The notes below the pieces were generated by a model. The model had not been told where the DNA came from, did not search any database, and worked only from the letters and a program-made list of their open reading frames with translations. From the NCBI RefSeq assembly GCF_033807715.1, contig NC_084587.1, positions 20,507,017 through 20,571,016 of the forward strand: DNA of 64,000 bases. Reading direction: 5' to 3'. This DNA comes from Cololabis saira. Lineage: Eukaryota; Chordata; Actinopteri; Beloniformes; Belonidae. Within the stretch, counting starts at the first letter, position 1. Every line of letters starts with the position of its first letter. The position numbers and the translations under genes are program-made. This document shows, one piece after another, positions 26,756 through 39,260 of this stretch.

Positions 26756-28861
26756 GTAAGAACCTTCTGCACTATCTACTGTATGCTGGCTTCCAGGGTG
26801 TAGGTTTAAGTATGGACAGTAGAGACATGTCCCTGCCAATGTTTTAGCTTTGTTTGTCATGTGCTGTCAAAATACCCAGTTCATATTCAACTGGCTGAGT
26901 GAAATCTTACTTTTCAGGTAGGACGTGGTGTGCATCCTGTTATGAAGGGCCAAACTGATTGCAGAACAAAGATTTGCGACTGTCCCTGCGCCGTGCTTCA
27001 AATCAAAGAAATGCTTAAGGCCGGGACACACCAACCCAACGGCCGACCATCGGCAGAAAAGCAGTCGGGCTGAAAGTCGGCTTACCCCGAGTTGGTCGAA
27101 AAAATACTCCCAAACACACCAACTAATCTGTGATGTCGCACAAAAACTAAAGGAAAAAAGAACAACCGGAAATGACGCATCGCTTTAGTCTCAAGTTCTG
27201 AACCGAGCCCACTGTTTTCACGTCTGAAAGTAGTCAAGAAGGATCGGAAAATAAGATGGCTAATAAGGAAAATATAATACAATCCAACACAAGCCAAATC
27301 CAAACCGACGCGATTGTAGAGTGTAGTTCACCGTCTGTGTTATCGCTGTTTAGCTATTAACTTTATCATCGTCATTTTTGGTTAACTCTGATTCGCTAGT
27401 CAAGGGCCAGCACTCCACCAATCAGATTGGTCATAAAGGCCAACTGCTAGTGGCCGATTCTACATGTCGATTCAGCCAAAATTAGCGCCAATGCCAAAAG
27501 TACGACAGCACGGGACACACCGACCTGACTCGAGTCACCGACCTGGCCCTTCGGATCCCGTTGGGCCAGGTTGGGTCGGTGTGTCCCGGCCTTTAGCCTG
27601 GACACAGCTGTCTGCGACACCACAGGTTGCAGAAAACCAGACACTAGGAATGGGCAATATTTTACCGTTCACGATATACCGTCAAAAAAATTCCCCACGG
27701 TAAGAATTTGTCATCTCGCGGTAAAAACGATAAATTCCCGTTGATGACGTTTTTGTGTAACAAATATGGCGGAAGGCGGATCTGAGAGCGAGGAGCTCGT
27801 TGATAAACGAGGCTCCAGCTCCATTAACTGGAACTGGTTTGGATTTAAAAAGAGTGACGAGGAGCAAACATCATCTATTATATGCAGAGTCTGGAGATGG
27901 TTGTTACATGTTTATATAACGTTTGACTATTAGGAAAAAAAATTGCAATAGTATCTAATTTGTGGCATGTTCCAACCACAGGTTAATTTGCACATTTTAT
28001 TTATATTAGAAGAGGTCATCACTGATAGGGTTTTATTTTCAGTGAACTTTTATTTATTTGTCCTGTTTATTTATCAAGTTGTATTTTTTTCTACTTTGTG
28101 ATTTTACAAGCTAAGAAAACTTGTTTTGGGGGCTCCAAAGACTGAATGTGGTGATAGATTTATAGTTAAAAAGGTGGAGTTGAATTAGTTTGTTTTTTTT
28201 AATCGTCATTTTTATCGTTATCAGGATAAATGCCAGAAATTATCGTGATACATTTTTTAGTCCATACCGCCCATCCCTACCAGACACACCACAAAGGCAG
28301 TGGAGGAGGAGCTGATTTTAGTTACCTTCTTCTTAAATTGGTCGTACACGTTGAAGAGATTACATTACTCCAGTTTAAAGAGAAAAGCTATGGTGTGCAA
28401 AGAAAATCTTCAAAAATTCTATTTTTTTTTTTTCTACTTTCACAAGAGAGTTTTCCTGCCACAGTAGCTCAAAATGGTTCCCAGGTTTTTAGCCTGGGTG
28501 CATCGCTCCCCAGCAGGCTGTCAAACTGCTCCTGACTCCGGCTGAAGCAGTGTAGGACAAGCCTAAAGTCTACCAAGCCCGGTCTATGTTTGGGGAGCGC
28601 ATGAACCCAAACCCATAACTGCAGCCTTTTTTCAGTCAGAGCTTTTCACTGACACGTAGAATAAAAGGTACACTCTGCATCCATCTCTGCAAATTGAAAA
28701 ACTACCGTAGTTAATACCTGACAGCCGCTTCCTGCAATGTTCTTTTTTTTTAACAATATTTTTTATTGAAGTTTAACAAGCATATCAGAACTTATGTCAA
28801 ATTTACAAACTTTTTTTCCACATATATATACACATATACCCACTAAAACAATCACACAAAC

Positions 28862-28895
<34 letters not shown>

Positions 28896-31800
28896 CATCA
28901 AACTAATAAAGTGCTGTAAAATTAAAATTAAAAAGGCAGGATCGTACATTCACATCGCCAGTGTAAGTTTTGTTTTGTTATTCAGTGTTATCCATCTCGT
29001 TGGTCAAGAAAGACATAAATGAGTCCCAAACATCCATATATTCTTTCTGTTTACCCTTGACTATATACAGGTAAGTCAACCTCTCCAGACCAAGACCCGT
29101 CATCAGCTCCTTCTTCCACAGTCCAAGTGATGGTGGTTCAACGTTTTTCCAGTGTAGTGCAATCACTCTGCTTGCATGGAGAAGTCCAAAATCAGTCATT
29201 TTTGATTGCTTTGTTGTGTTGATCATGTCTTTGGGGTATATCCCAAGTATGCAGACTTTTGGTATCAAAGGGATGTTACATTTGGTCATCAATGACAAGC
29301 ATTTGATGACCTTTTTCCAGAATAGCAGAATCTTAGCCTTTTTTCAGTCAGAGCTTTTCACTGACACGTAGAATAAAAGGTACACTCTGCATCCATCTCT
29401 GCAAATTGAAAAACTACCGTAGTTAATACCTGACAGCCGCTTCCTGCAATGTTCTTTAGCTTGTGAAGCAGCTGGTGCCCTACATGTATACTGTACCTCT
29501 TACCGTGCTCTTACTGCGCTGCACCCCCACCACGAGCACAGGCCACATGGTATCTAAAAGCACCGTCGTGGACAGCTGCTCTGGAGCAAAGCTGGCCACT
29601 GTTCTCACAAAGTTTCTGCCAATGTTTGCTCTCAGTGTTGGCAGGGACACCCATTATCCATCCATTATTCTGTCTTTTTTGTAGAAGCATCTTCAGACCT
29701 CACCTGAGGCCCTGAACAAATGCATTAATAGACAATATGGCTGAACTTTTTATCCCATTTATTTTTGACAGTTAATATATATTGTTAGGTTATTTTATTT
29801 TAGGTTAGTTTGCTTTTAAATGCACTTGTTCCCCAAGATGTTGAAGATTTATCTCCACACTAAAGCATTTTCTTTTGTGTCACAGCAGCCTGTGTTTTTA
29901 AACTTTTACTGCCAAAGAAAGTGGAACATTGCTGAAATCAGGTCTCATGTTTTCGTGATGTGTCAGTTTATCTGGACGTGTCGAGGTGTTGGAGATTTTT
30001 AACTGTATCCAGGGATGGCATCGGTATCCATGCACTGTTCTCAGCTCGGTGCTGCTTAGAAACAAACCAGGAGTGTCTCGACCGTCAATGTCCATTCACT
30101 GCGAGTGGAGTGACGTCAAGTGTTGACAGTGTGTTCCCGAGCCTCGCTCAGCTCTGCCCCTGTCCCATTTCGCTCATCCACTCAAATTCAAACCGGTCAT
30201 TTGAGGATATGACCAGTACTCGAGTTGTAAAAACAAATCAGGGGGGATGGTGGATTTTATCATATGGGGACAGATAATTTGTGCTGATTACAAATAATAT
30301 AATATATTACAAATAATAGCACTGACCAAAACACCTGCAGAAATACTGCAGGAATGACATAGCAGCAGTTAAATGCAGCCTTCTGTAAGCTTTAAATATC
30401 CACTGGGCTTACATCAAATACATCAAAACACAACAATAAAAAACAGTTTTCTGAACTTATCAATATGACTCTGTCATTCACAGGATAAGTAAAATGGATC
30501 ACTGCAAAAACTCAAATGAGAATATTTGTCCTATTTCTAGTAAAAATGTCTCATTTTAGTAAAAAAAATCTTATTACACTGAAAACAAGACTCAACAACA
30601 ATTTTCACCTGTTTCAAGTAGATTTTCACTTGAAATAAGTAGAAAAATCTCCCAGTGGAACAACATTTTTTTGCTTGTAATGAGAAGATATAGGCAGGGA
30701 CCATTCTGATAGGGACATGTTCTTTCCATACCTAAACCTAAGCCCTTTTATATGTTTGTGGCATCAATTACATTGTGAGGATTTTTCTTTTTCTTTTCCT
30801 TTTAATTGGAAAAATGCTGAAATGAATAAAGAAAATGTAACTCAAGTGCCATGAAAGGTTCATGAGGTTATTAATACCTGTACTTACATGTCAGAGACAT
30901 GTCCATGTTCTGCTTGTGCTTTCAAACTGAGGGCCATCATCACCAAGAACTATAATGCTACATATCAATAATATCAAGATTCAAGATTCAAGATACTTTT
31001 ATTTATCCCGAGGGAAATTGCTTTTCAACAGTTGCAGTACAAGGTGGGGAAGTAATAAAGGAAAATAGTAAATAATTAAAAATAAGTACACACTAAATAA
31101 GTAATGGGACAACGTGGAACAGTGGTAAAGTGAAAGGGTGATAAGTAGCATGAATTAAACTATGTCGATACACTCTTGATCTTTCTATAGACATGAATGA
31201 GATCATTTAGGAGAATCCAGTCTTCCAGTTTGATGTAAAGAACTGTCATCTTTTTAAGGACAATGTCAATTTGTACCTTTAAAGAATGTAAAAAAAAAAA
31301 CTCCTTATCAAACATTGGTTGATTCTTTAACTAACTAGCTCTAGTTAAGTCGCTAGCTGGATTGTGCAGATATACATGATATATATAAAGATTATATTAG
31401 TTATCAGTCAGTAATGTGTTTGTTGCCAGTGAATCAATCAATGAAACTGTTTTTAAACTATACTGAAGACGACGACACAGTGGAACTATGTCTTTAGTCG
31501 GATATTTTCAAAAATCTCTTGTTACAAACTGCACACAAAGAGTGCAGCTGCCTAGGAGGGTTAAAAGTAAATTTAAAAAAAAAAGAAAAAGTTTTGTTTC
31601 AAGAAAATCTGAAAGCTATTTTAGACTAGAATTCTGGTCAATACATTTTTTCTTACTCCACCAACAAATATGAATTTATTTATTTTCTTAAAATAAAATG
31701 AATTTGACTACATTTAGGAATAAAATGCTTTTTTCTAGAGGGGCCGTTTTTTTTTTTAGTGTTGCGGCTCACTTAGTCTGTGGAGGTCACATCTGATGTT

Positions 31801-34800
31801 TGCTACATATTTTGTCTTCCTCGGTAGTTGAGGAAGTAATTGATAGTTGATGCACTGTTAACATTCCTCCTACTTTTGTATGAGTCCATATCAGTGTGAG
31901 GAGGATATCAGTAGGAAAACAAATGTCAAAGATCTCATCAGATCTCGCTCACACCTGGCACACCTGATCTCCTAGAATCCTAGATCCACCCCTGGTAGTG
32001 CATCTTTTTGAATGGATGCCTAAGACTGGGTGTTTTTAGGGAAAAGGTCTACACGATCAGTTAACTCATATAACATTAGGAAACTCAATAATCAACATGA
32101 ATAAAGTATGTGATTAAGTTTTCATCTACACTTACAGAGAGGTTTTTATGTTAAAATGTCAGTTTCTTTTTCATTTTTAAGAGTGTTTCATTATGTTTAG
32201 GAAGCATCATCTAGCTCTCGTGGTCTGCCCGCCTACTACGAACAGAACAAACTGTGGAATCTAGTACTGATCCTGCATTGTGATTTTGAAACTTATAAGG
32301 ACTTAAATGCAGGGCACAATGATGGCAGGAGTAATCCACAAAAGTGGTTTAGTAATGATACAAGCAGGTCAGGATAACCAAAAATCAAACCTGAAGTTGA
32401 GGTGATGAGACACGGATGTGGACTAGATGGAGCAGATAAAAGAAGTCACACACCAGGGAATGCACTTAAAAAAAAAAGGAAGAAAAAACAGGACATATTC
32501 AAACTTAAACTAAACAGAGGCTATAAAGATAATGCAGGGAACTCATAACTAAACAGAACCCCCCCCCCCCAAGCCAGTTTCATGATGTCACGTATGATTG
32601 ATACCTGAACCTCCATCCCTACTGGGGGACCCACTGAGCTAAAAACTGCACATGTGCCTTAGTTTGTACCGCCTTGAGATTAGATTTTTTTTAATGTGAA
32701 GCAGTCTTGGAACTGCACATCTTTCAGCACAACAGAATTGAGGACATCACCCTCTAGTTCAATATGGCTGCGTTTTTATTCATTCAAATTTTTGTGAAAC
32801 TGATTCCAGCAATATCATTTGCAATTAGAATATTATGGCCATTTAGATATATACTGTATGACATTAATGACCAAAGTTAAAGTGGTCATAAAGAATGCAT
32901 AAATATCATTATATATTACTTTTAGTCGGCTCTTTAATCTGGAAGTTTGTCGTGTGTTTATACTCAAACTTCTGAAATTTGGTTTTTGTCTTTTTTTGTG
33001 GAGTGTATGAGACTGTTGGGAAACTTATGACGGTCGCTGGGTAGTTTGGTGCTTACAATGTGATCCATTTGCAGATCCATAGCATGCAGACGGTTCTTCT
33101 TCCTCATTGGCACCCTGTACCTGTACCGCTGCGTGACGATGTACATCACCACCTTGCCTGTGCCCGGCATGCACATGACCTGCGCTCCTAAGGTGAGTGG
33201 TAAGCAAACATCAAGAAGGGGAATCCCAAGAGCTTGCTTCTCCATACTCATGCAAGCAAAACAGCTTTTAAACCCATTTGAGCTTTCGTGGTGGAAAGTG
33301 CACCGGCGATATTGAGGCGCTTCACTGTCTGACTGAAGCATGTACATCTGGGAGTTGTTTGCAGGGCTGTGTGTGATTAAAAAGAAGATTGGAGGGGAAA
33401 GATATTATCTGTCCTTCTGCTGTTTTCAGCTCCATGGAGACTCCCAGGCAAAGATTCAACGGATTCTGCGGCTGATTTCAGGCGGAGGCCTTTCCATGAC
33501 GAACTCTCACCTCTTGTGTGGGGACTTCCTGTACAGCGGACACACGGTGATGCTCACCCTCACCTACCTCTTCATCAAGGAGTGTGAGTACTGAAAGAAA
33601 TGTTTATTTGTGTGGAATAATTCATGAGCTTTTCCCGTGAATAATTTATGAACTACATTACGGGCTTCCATTCAATATTGTTCTATAAAACAGGATAAAC
33701 GGACCTCCTACTGTATATGGACCTGCCTTTCTTTCAGCAATCAGATTCTAACAGCAAAGGCCTTGTGATATTTAATCTTCTCAGTGTATGATTTAGAAAT
33801 AAAGAATAGAGAATTTAGAGCCACTCTGTGTAGAAAATACCACTTCTGACCACGTGAGGACATATAGATCTAGCCTGGCGGCCAGCTCTTATTCAATTCA
33901 TGACAATTCTCTCCAGTGAAACGGGTCTGGTAGCCCTCCCATAAGCAGCAGTTTCCACTGGTACGGAATGTACCGAACTGATTATGGTGGGGTGGCGGTG
34001 GGCTTTGTGCGATGACTGAAACAGGAGCATCCAAGAGCCAATATGTAAAACAACGTAGATGGCTGCAGAATTGCTAACGACACCTTGGTTACACGTATTT
34101 CTGCAAAACCAACAACAGTCATTTTCTAGCATATCTTTTTTTTCCACACTATTTTAGCCGTCACTCTGCTTTCACCACATGCTTCATTTCTCTGTATGTT
34201 TTGTATGCCTATACAATGGCGTCCAGAGGCAGTTTCCTCTGCATCTGTTGGTACTCCCCCGTATAAATCAAAGTGGAATCCTAAAGAGCCAGATTAATTC
34301 TTGGTTTTGAAGAAGAAAAGAATAAGAATAGCTGGCCAGGCTAATATAGATTGACAAAAGAGCTACTGACAACACTAATGAGAGGGAAAAGTTGTGTGCA
34401 TCTCATAATACAACTTTGTCCCACTGGAGTTGCACCTTTTTGCGTCCTCTGCCATGGGGGGGGGGGCAGCCTTTTTTGTGATATGCTGCCCTCGTGTTGT
34501 CAGAATTGGAATTGCTACATGGAGTGATATAAAAGCTGCTGTTTTGGCTTCCACTAGTCCTATTTACTTGATACTTGATTAAACTTGATTACAATGTTTC
34601 ATTATGTGACATGAAGACGGACTGCAAATGGTCCGTTAAAATACTGACGGCACTCTTGTCATTCAACTCTTCTTCCAGACTCACCGCGCTCGTTTTGGTG
34701 GTACCATCTCATGTGCTGGCTCCTTAGTGCTGTGGGTGTGGTCTGCATCTTGGTGGCACACGAGCACTACAGCGTGGATGTGGTCGTGGCCTACTTCATC

Positions 34801-36421
34801 ACCTCCCGTCTGTTCTGGTGGTACCACACTATGGCCAACTTACAGGTCAGGATGCAGGGCTGGGGTGGGGTAGTGTTGTCTGTCGTGTATGTGGGTTAAT
34901 GAAATTGTGCAACGATGAAAGTTTCCCTCTCTTTGAAGTTTGTTATGTTCTGTTTATGAATTATTGTAATGCATGGATGGCTTCAGCCGAGTGACACATG
35001 TTTCATGTATTTCTGTGAGTTTAGATCAGGTGCACCAGCTCAAAGTTATATATGAAGGGTCTCAGGTTTAAAGGAGAGGGTCTATACATTACAAATGTCA
35101 GTATGCATGCAAACCACGATATATTTTCAGACTAATGTGTGGAAGTACGTCCTCTAGTGGTCAAACTGTAGACAGTTTAAAAGCGAAACAGATTCCAATA
35201 AATATGAGAAATTATGATTAGAAAAGAGAAAAGCTTTAAGCTGTTTCAGCGTTATGTTTCTGACTTAAGATGGAATGTAAATAATAAGGGGTGATTTGGA
35301 AAACATCTAAGGCTTGTGTTTAACTGAAAATAGCACAGACAACGAAGCCAGTAACTTGTGTTGAGGGTGTAGTTTTGATGTAGAATTTCAGCAGCTCTTG
35401 CAGACATTCTTTGTCTTATTTTTTGTTCCTTTTTGCTTTTCATAGCCAACAAGATCAGAACGCAAATAATTCTCCCCTTTTTTTTAAATACAACTGTTGG
35501 CATGCATATAGTGGGTTAGTGTCAAGATTGGGGAACAAAAACAAACACCTTTTTTCCATATGTAATTTGATCCTGCAGCAGATACAGGTTTTCTTGTGCA
35601 TGTGTGAGGGTGAACGTGTCCTTCACCTGCCCTCTTGACAGTCTGATCTAGAGTTTAGAGTTTAGAGTTTATTAATTTAGCACAAAAAGATGCATGAAGC
35701 ACTGCGCAAGGAGGGAACGAAGTTCTATAGCGAACTTATACAAGGTTCCACCCCTGTCAAAAAACAAAACAAAGGACAAGCAGACAGCATCTAACATACT
35801 TTAACACGTTTTTTCGATGCTTTTCGCAAATTCTATTACAGCTGCTGTTTTCATCAAGTTCAAAATCAAACTGGGTTGACAAACATGTAATTCTTTTTAC
35901 ATTTTAGAGTATGCTGCTGTGGATCACATATTTCAAATGATCCGTCTTCCAACGATAGTATTTCAAATGTAGATTTTTTTTTCTTTAAACCTCTTCCCAA
36001 CACAGGAATTAAAAAAAAAGTGATTATGTAATTTCAGTGTATAAATAACTTTAAACATAAATTCTCTTGACAAAGGTAGCACACCTTTCCATTTTAAGCT
36101 TTTATCTAAGAGGACACAAAGAATCCTCTGGTCAGGATACGTAAAGTCTTTAAACTGAAAAGTGAGGACTTAATTGTTCATGTTTTTACGTTTGAGGGGG
36201 TTGACTCTAAAGGAGGACTTTTATTGTCTTGACAGATTCTGAAATGTTCACCCAATAACTACCTCACCAACACCTGGTGGAACCCGCTGTTCAACTTCAT
36301 GGAGAGGAATGTCCAGACGTCGGTGCCGTGCTCGTACAGTTGGCCCATCACCTGGCCTCCCGCCTGCCTGAAAAACCCCTGCAAGAAGTACTCCATGGTA
36401 CAGAGCACAAGAGAGGAGTGA
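26307..36421 (+). CDS. sgms2: sphingomyelin synthase 2 (phosphatidylcholine:ceramide cholinephosphotransferase)
   Basis: The enzyme transfers phosphocholine from phosphatidylcholine to ceramide, giving sphingomyelin and diacylglycerol, at the plasma membrane and Golgi. Five coding exons (26307-26755, 33075-33192, 33430-33583, 34679-34845, 36236-36421) join in consistent phase to 357 residues; human SGMS2 has 365. Diagnostic stretches are EWWKTVMAFFYATFNL, HERVPPKESSPPLPDKFFDY and RILRLISGGG. The catalytic triad of the lipid phosphate phosphatase-like fold is visible as H227 (CGDFLYSGHTV) and H270/D274 (AHEHYSVD). Multiple membrane segments are apparent. The C-terminal tail keeps three cysteines (328, 340, 345) in the region palmitoylated in SGMS2, though the human pair CC is a single C here. 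The start ATG has a good context (CCCATGG). SGMS2 rather than SGMS1 is supported by the lack of a SAM domain and by synteny. Confidence 0.95.
27018..27592. mobile_element. PIF/Harbinger-like MITE with TTA target duplication
   Basis: The inverted ends are AGGCCGGGACACACCAACCC and GGTTGGGTCGGTGTGTCCCG (then GCCT). Both flanks are TTA (27015-27017, 27593-27595), the 3-bp duplication typical of PIF/Harbinger. No transposase is present. Confidence 0.8.
27645..28279. mobile_element. hAT-type MITE, complete, with 8-bp target duplication
   Basis: The ends are TAGGAATGGGCAATAT and ACCGCCCATCCCTA. The flanks are perfect 8-bp CCAGACAC repeats (27637-27644, 28280-28287). No transposase frame. Confidence 0.92.
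28623..28745 (+). repeat. 123-bp target-site duplication, left copy
   Basis: It begins AGCCTTTTTTCAGTCAGAGC and ends CCTGCAATGTTCTTT. By eye it is identical to 29335-29457, with the L1-like insertion between them. Confidence 0.9.
28746..29334 (-). mobile_element. 5'-truncated L1/Tx1-like LINE insertion
   Basis: A minus-strand frame (29298-28978) matches the C-terminus of L1-type ORF2: WKKELMTGLGLERLTYLYIV and MDVWDSFMSFL. A T-run at the left junction (28742-28751) is the poly(A) tail of a minus-strand insertion. A long internal A-run lies at 28865-28893. No catalytic RT or endonuclease part remains. Confidence 0.8.
29335..29457 (+). repeat. 123-bp target-site duplication, right copy
   Basis: Right partner of 28623-28745, with the same sequence and orientation, ending at the same GTTCTTT. 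Confidence 0.9.
30960..31170 (-). repeat. LINE 3' tail fragment
   Basis: It starts with AAGATTCAAGATTCAAGATA and TTTATTTATCCCGAGGGAAA, the reverse of the usual fish LINE end in which a non-translated tail leads into a short tandem repeat. It is truncated. Confidence 0.55.
33075..33192 (+). CDS. sgms2: sgms2 coding exon 2
   Basis: It encodes up to residue 189, including RRFFFLIGTLYLYRCVTMYI and TTLPVPGMHMTCAPK. The acceptor is ATTTGCAG and the donor GTGAGT. It completes a lysine codon split with exon 1. Confidence 0.95.
33430..33583 (+). CDS. sgms2: sgms2 coding exon 3 (first catalytic histidine)
   Basis: It encodes residues 190-240, LHGDSQAKIQRILRLISGGG to LTYLFIKE, with catalytic H227 in CGDFLYSGHTV. 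The acceptor is TGTTTTCAG and the donor GTGAGT. It ends in phase 1. Confidence 0.95.
33584..36235 (+). other. sgms2: sgms2 introns 4 and 5, contents (between coding exons 3, 4 and 5)
   Basis: Apart from coding exon 4 there is AT-rich intron sequence. GTTTCCACTGGTACGGAATG near 33950 resembles a dispersed repeat terminus. A GAGTTTAGAGTTTAGAGTTT tract lies at 35650-35675. No other gene is seen. Confidence 0.45.
34679..34845 (+). CDS. sgms2: sgms2 coding exon 4 (catalytic His/Asp)
   Basis: It encodes residues 241-296: YSPRSFWWYHLMCWLLSAVG, then AHEHYSVDVVVAYFITSRLF with H270 and D274. The acceptor is CTTCTTCCAG and the donor GTCAGG, weaker than the others but in phase. Confidence 0.93.
36236..36421 (+). 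CDS. sgms2: sgms2 coding exon 5 (C-terminal tail)
   Basis: It encodes residues 297-357, with FMERNVQTSVPCSYSWPITW and the CLKNPCKKYS cysteine cluster, and ends in TGA. The acceptor is TTGACAG. The first dozen residues (ILKCSPNNYLTNTW) differ from the mammalian loop at this position. Confidence 0.9.
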   Translation: MLKCSPNNYLTNTWWNPLFNFMERNVQTSVPCSYSWPITWPPACLKNPCKKYSMVQSTREE

Positions 36422-36960
36422 CTTCAGGCCAGCACAGCAGTTTAAAGTGGAACTTATTCATTCAGTATTGTCTCCTGAGCAGGGACCCGAAGCATACCAA
36501 ATCCTTAGATGTTAGAGAGAAGTTTCATCAGAAATAGGAAAATCATAATATCTCTGTATTTATGCCACTGTGATTTATTTATGATCCAAAATGTTCCAAG
36601 TTGTCATTGTTTGTGTACTGTAAATGATGCTTGTGTCAGTGAGTTCCAAACACATGGACGTACAGTTTTTATCATACATCAGCATACTTGCATATTTGTT
36701 GCTGTACTTGACATTTATTTTGCATCTGCTGACACAACTCCTCTATGTTCTATCTTTTGATTAGGTTTTTCCTCAATATGATGTCAGTGTACTTAAGTCA
36801 CAAGGTGCCTTAGAGTGTAAAACATCTATCAGCCCTAGTGTAATTTTTGTCATTTTTTAAAAATCTTTAATTTTGTGTTGGTTTTCTTTTAGTAGCCATG
36901 AGTCTGTGAGGCTGTAGTATTGACATTGTATAAGTGTATTAAAGTTTAATCATGCTAAAG
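36422..36960 (+). other. sgms2: sgms2 3' UTR (probable)
   Basis: It follows the TGA. ATTAAA at 36938-36943 is a candidate polyadenylation signal; another near 36983 is possible. Part of this sequence (about 36680-36960) has a diverged copy at 41430-41670, upstream of cyp2u1. Confidence 0.5.
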
Positions 36961-38949
36961 CTTAGGTGTAATGCTTTTATGAAATTAAACCAAAGTGTTA
37001 TGCGATGAACAACAATTACCTATAAAATTGTTCCACTTCTGCATGAAAGTAAAGTCCATTCAGCATACACTAGAGGAACATTACCACAGGAAAAGCAATG
37101 CTTCGGGCTGTGGTACTTAAATCATTGCTTGTTTCTGTTCATAGTTCTCACATTTCTATATTAAAAACAATATTCAGATTTTCATGTTTATAGTAATATT
37201 TTAGCATTAATACATGGAAGTAGGTTAAAGAAAGAGCTAGAGTATAAATAGCCATAAAAAGAAATAAATAATGAGTCTGAATCTTATGTAGACATGTCAA
37301 CAAAAGGTAATAAAGTAAAAAATAGCATCTTATATCTAAGTGTAAAGAAGTTTATATTGTTTTGTTTGATCGCTTTTTTTAATTACGTTTTTTTATTGGA
37401 TGCTGAAATACGCCGTCTAGTGGACAGTTCATACTAGATCCCACCAAAGCTACATGAATAATAAACCTACTGCACATGCACAGCAATGACTGAGTTTCCA
37501 ATAATAGGGAAGTATGATAAAAAAACAATAAATACATACATTTAAGATTTTTTCTTTCTCCCACTCATCCACTCAAAGTATTTTCCTAACAGAGCTGAAA
37601 TGCATAATATGAAGTAGTGCACTGATTTGGAAATCATTTATGGCCCATGTATACCTCCTAATTATACAGAGACAATATAGGAAGTAGTGAAACTGACAAG
37701 TTGTATATTTTATGTAAAAATTAATGTGCAGTCAGAGACCAGATGTATTTTATACGGTGGTTTATTACAACTGCAGGGAGCAAATTGTCACAACAATCAG
37801 GGGGTTGGGAGAATGTCTCAAAGCTACATAGAGAGAAGTAAGTGTCACTTCCTGTTGATATTATGAACAAACTTTAGTTTTCAGCAGATCCAGACCGAAC
37901 ATGCTGAATATTCTAGCTCCATCAGGAGATAATCTTCCCCGAATGAAGAAGATTGTGTTTCGGCCATGGAGCAGACGCTTTTAACAACACTTTTAACATT
38001 CGGGGACTGAGGAGACCAGAAGCTGTAGTTTTGAAAGTGAAATGTTCTCCAGTTCCTGCTTTAATTAGAATTTTCTTTCTTTCTTTTCTTTCAGTGAGAG
38101 AGAGGTTTGTTATCAGGGCAGTATAGCACAACGACTCTTTCCCTGTTCCCTGAGATAACTGTGGAAATTCATAAAAACATGACTGTACTGTGCTCCACTC
38201 GATAAGCAGAAATTGTACCCCAGATGTCCATCCTGTCCAAGTCACATGTATGCCTTTGAACTGGGTGCTGATAACGAAGATGGTCCCTCTCCTCTTTAGC
38301 CCAGAAGGTGCAGGTCCATAATTTTAAGACAGAATTGAATGTTTGTCTCTTCAGACCGCAGTTTTTTTTTCCACGTAAACACTCAGTCCCAGTGAACGAA
38401 ACTGTCTCATGTTTTGAAGTTAGTTTCAGGGTGAAAATTCAACAAAGTCACTCTGGATAAATGTTTTTGTGGGTTTTTTTCCCCCATCACATTTAAGTCA
38501 CCTGAACCAGTAATGGCAAACTTAAGCCGGATTGAAAAACTACAAGTGGAAAATTGAAAACACCGTTTTTATGGCACTTGAGGGCATATTTTATTTTATG
38601 TCAATATTTGAATGTACATTTTTGATGTGATCCTGACTGCCTGTTGAATATCCAACATGAAAACGACTTAATCTGTGTTAGTTGAGGCTATCACTCACTT
38701 TAAAGAGTTGTAAAAAAAAAAAATATAAACATAAACATAACATACAAGATTCGACTAGTTTGAAATGACTTAGAAGAAGTTAGATGGTATAATCAGGGGA
38801 TTATGTCCCATCTTCCAGGTTGAATTTAACAAGTGAGTATGAGTAGTTGTAGTTCCACGACTGACCACTGGGGCTATTTTCAAAAGTGAGTCGATCTCAT
38901 GTTAAAATGTCCAACTGCAGCAAATATAGAAATACAGTAGGCTACAGAC

Positions 38950-39019
38950 CAAAGGTTTGGACACACTCCCCCATTTGTTTCAATGAGAAGGTGTGTGCAA
39001 ACTTTTGGTCTGTACTGTA
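38950..39019. mobile_element. Tc1/mariner terminal remnant
   Basis: TACAGACCAAAGGTTTGGAC faces CAAACTTTTGGTCTGTACTG across about 30 bp of spacer. Both match the terminal inverted repeats of a common fish Tc1-like element whose transposase interior is absent. Confidence 0.7.
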
Positions 39020-39164
39020 GGTGAAATAAATCCTCCAATCCTGACCTTATGCGTTACATTAACGCACATCCTAGGTCAACTTTGCACAGACTCATATCCG
39101 GCACTTTAAAACCTCATGCTGTACATTTTCTCTCATGTTGTACATTTTCTCTTTTCTCTTTCCA

Positions 39165-39260
39165 TTATATATTTGCTCTTTGTATTGCACCAATCCCCAC
39201 AACAAATTCCTTGTGTGTGTTTAACAAACTTGGCATTAAACTTATTTCTGATTCTGATAA
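39165..39260 (+). repeat. retroposon 3' tail fragment
   Basis: It contains TTGCACCAATCCCCACAACA and ends TTATTTCTGATTCTGATAAA. It is the plus-strand counterpart of 6772-6880. Confidence 0.6.

Larger units (their letters stand above)
26756..33074 (+). other. sgms2: sgms2 intron 2, contents
   Basis: It contains a PIF/Harbinger-like MITE, a hAT MITE, an L1-like insertion with a long target duplication, a MITE fragment beginning CACTGCAAAAACTCAAATGA (30500-30700), a minus-strand LINE tail (30960-31170), and otherwise AT-rich sequence without recognisable genes. Confidence 0.6.
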
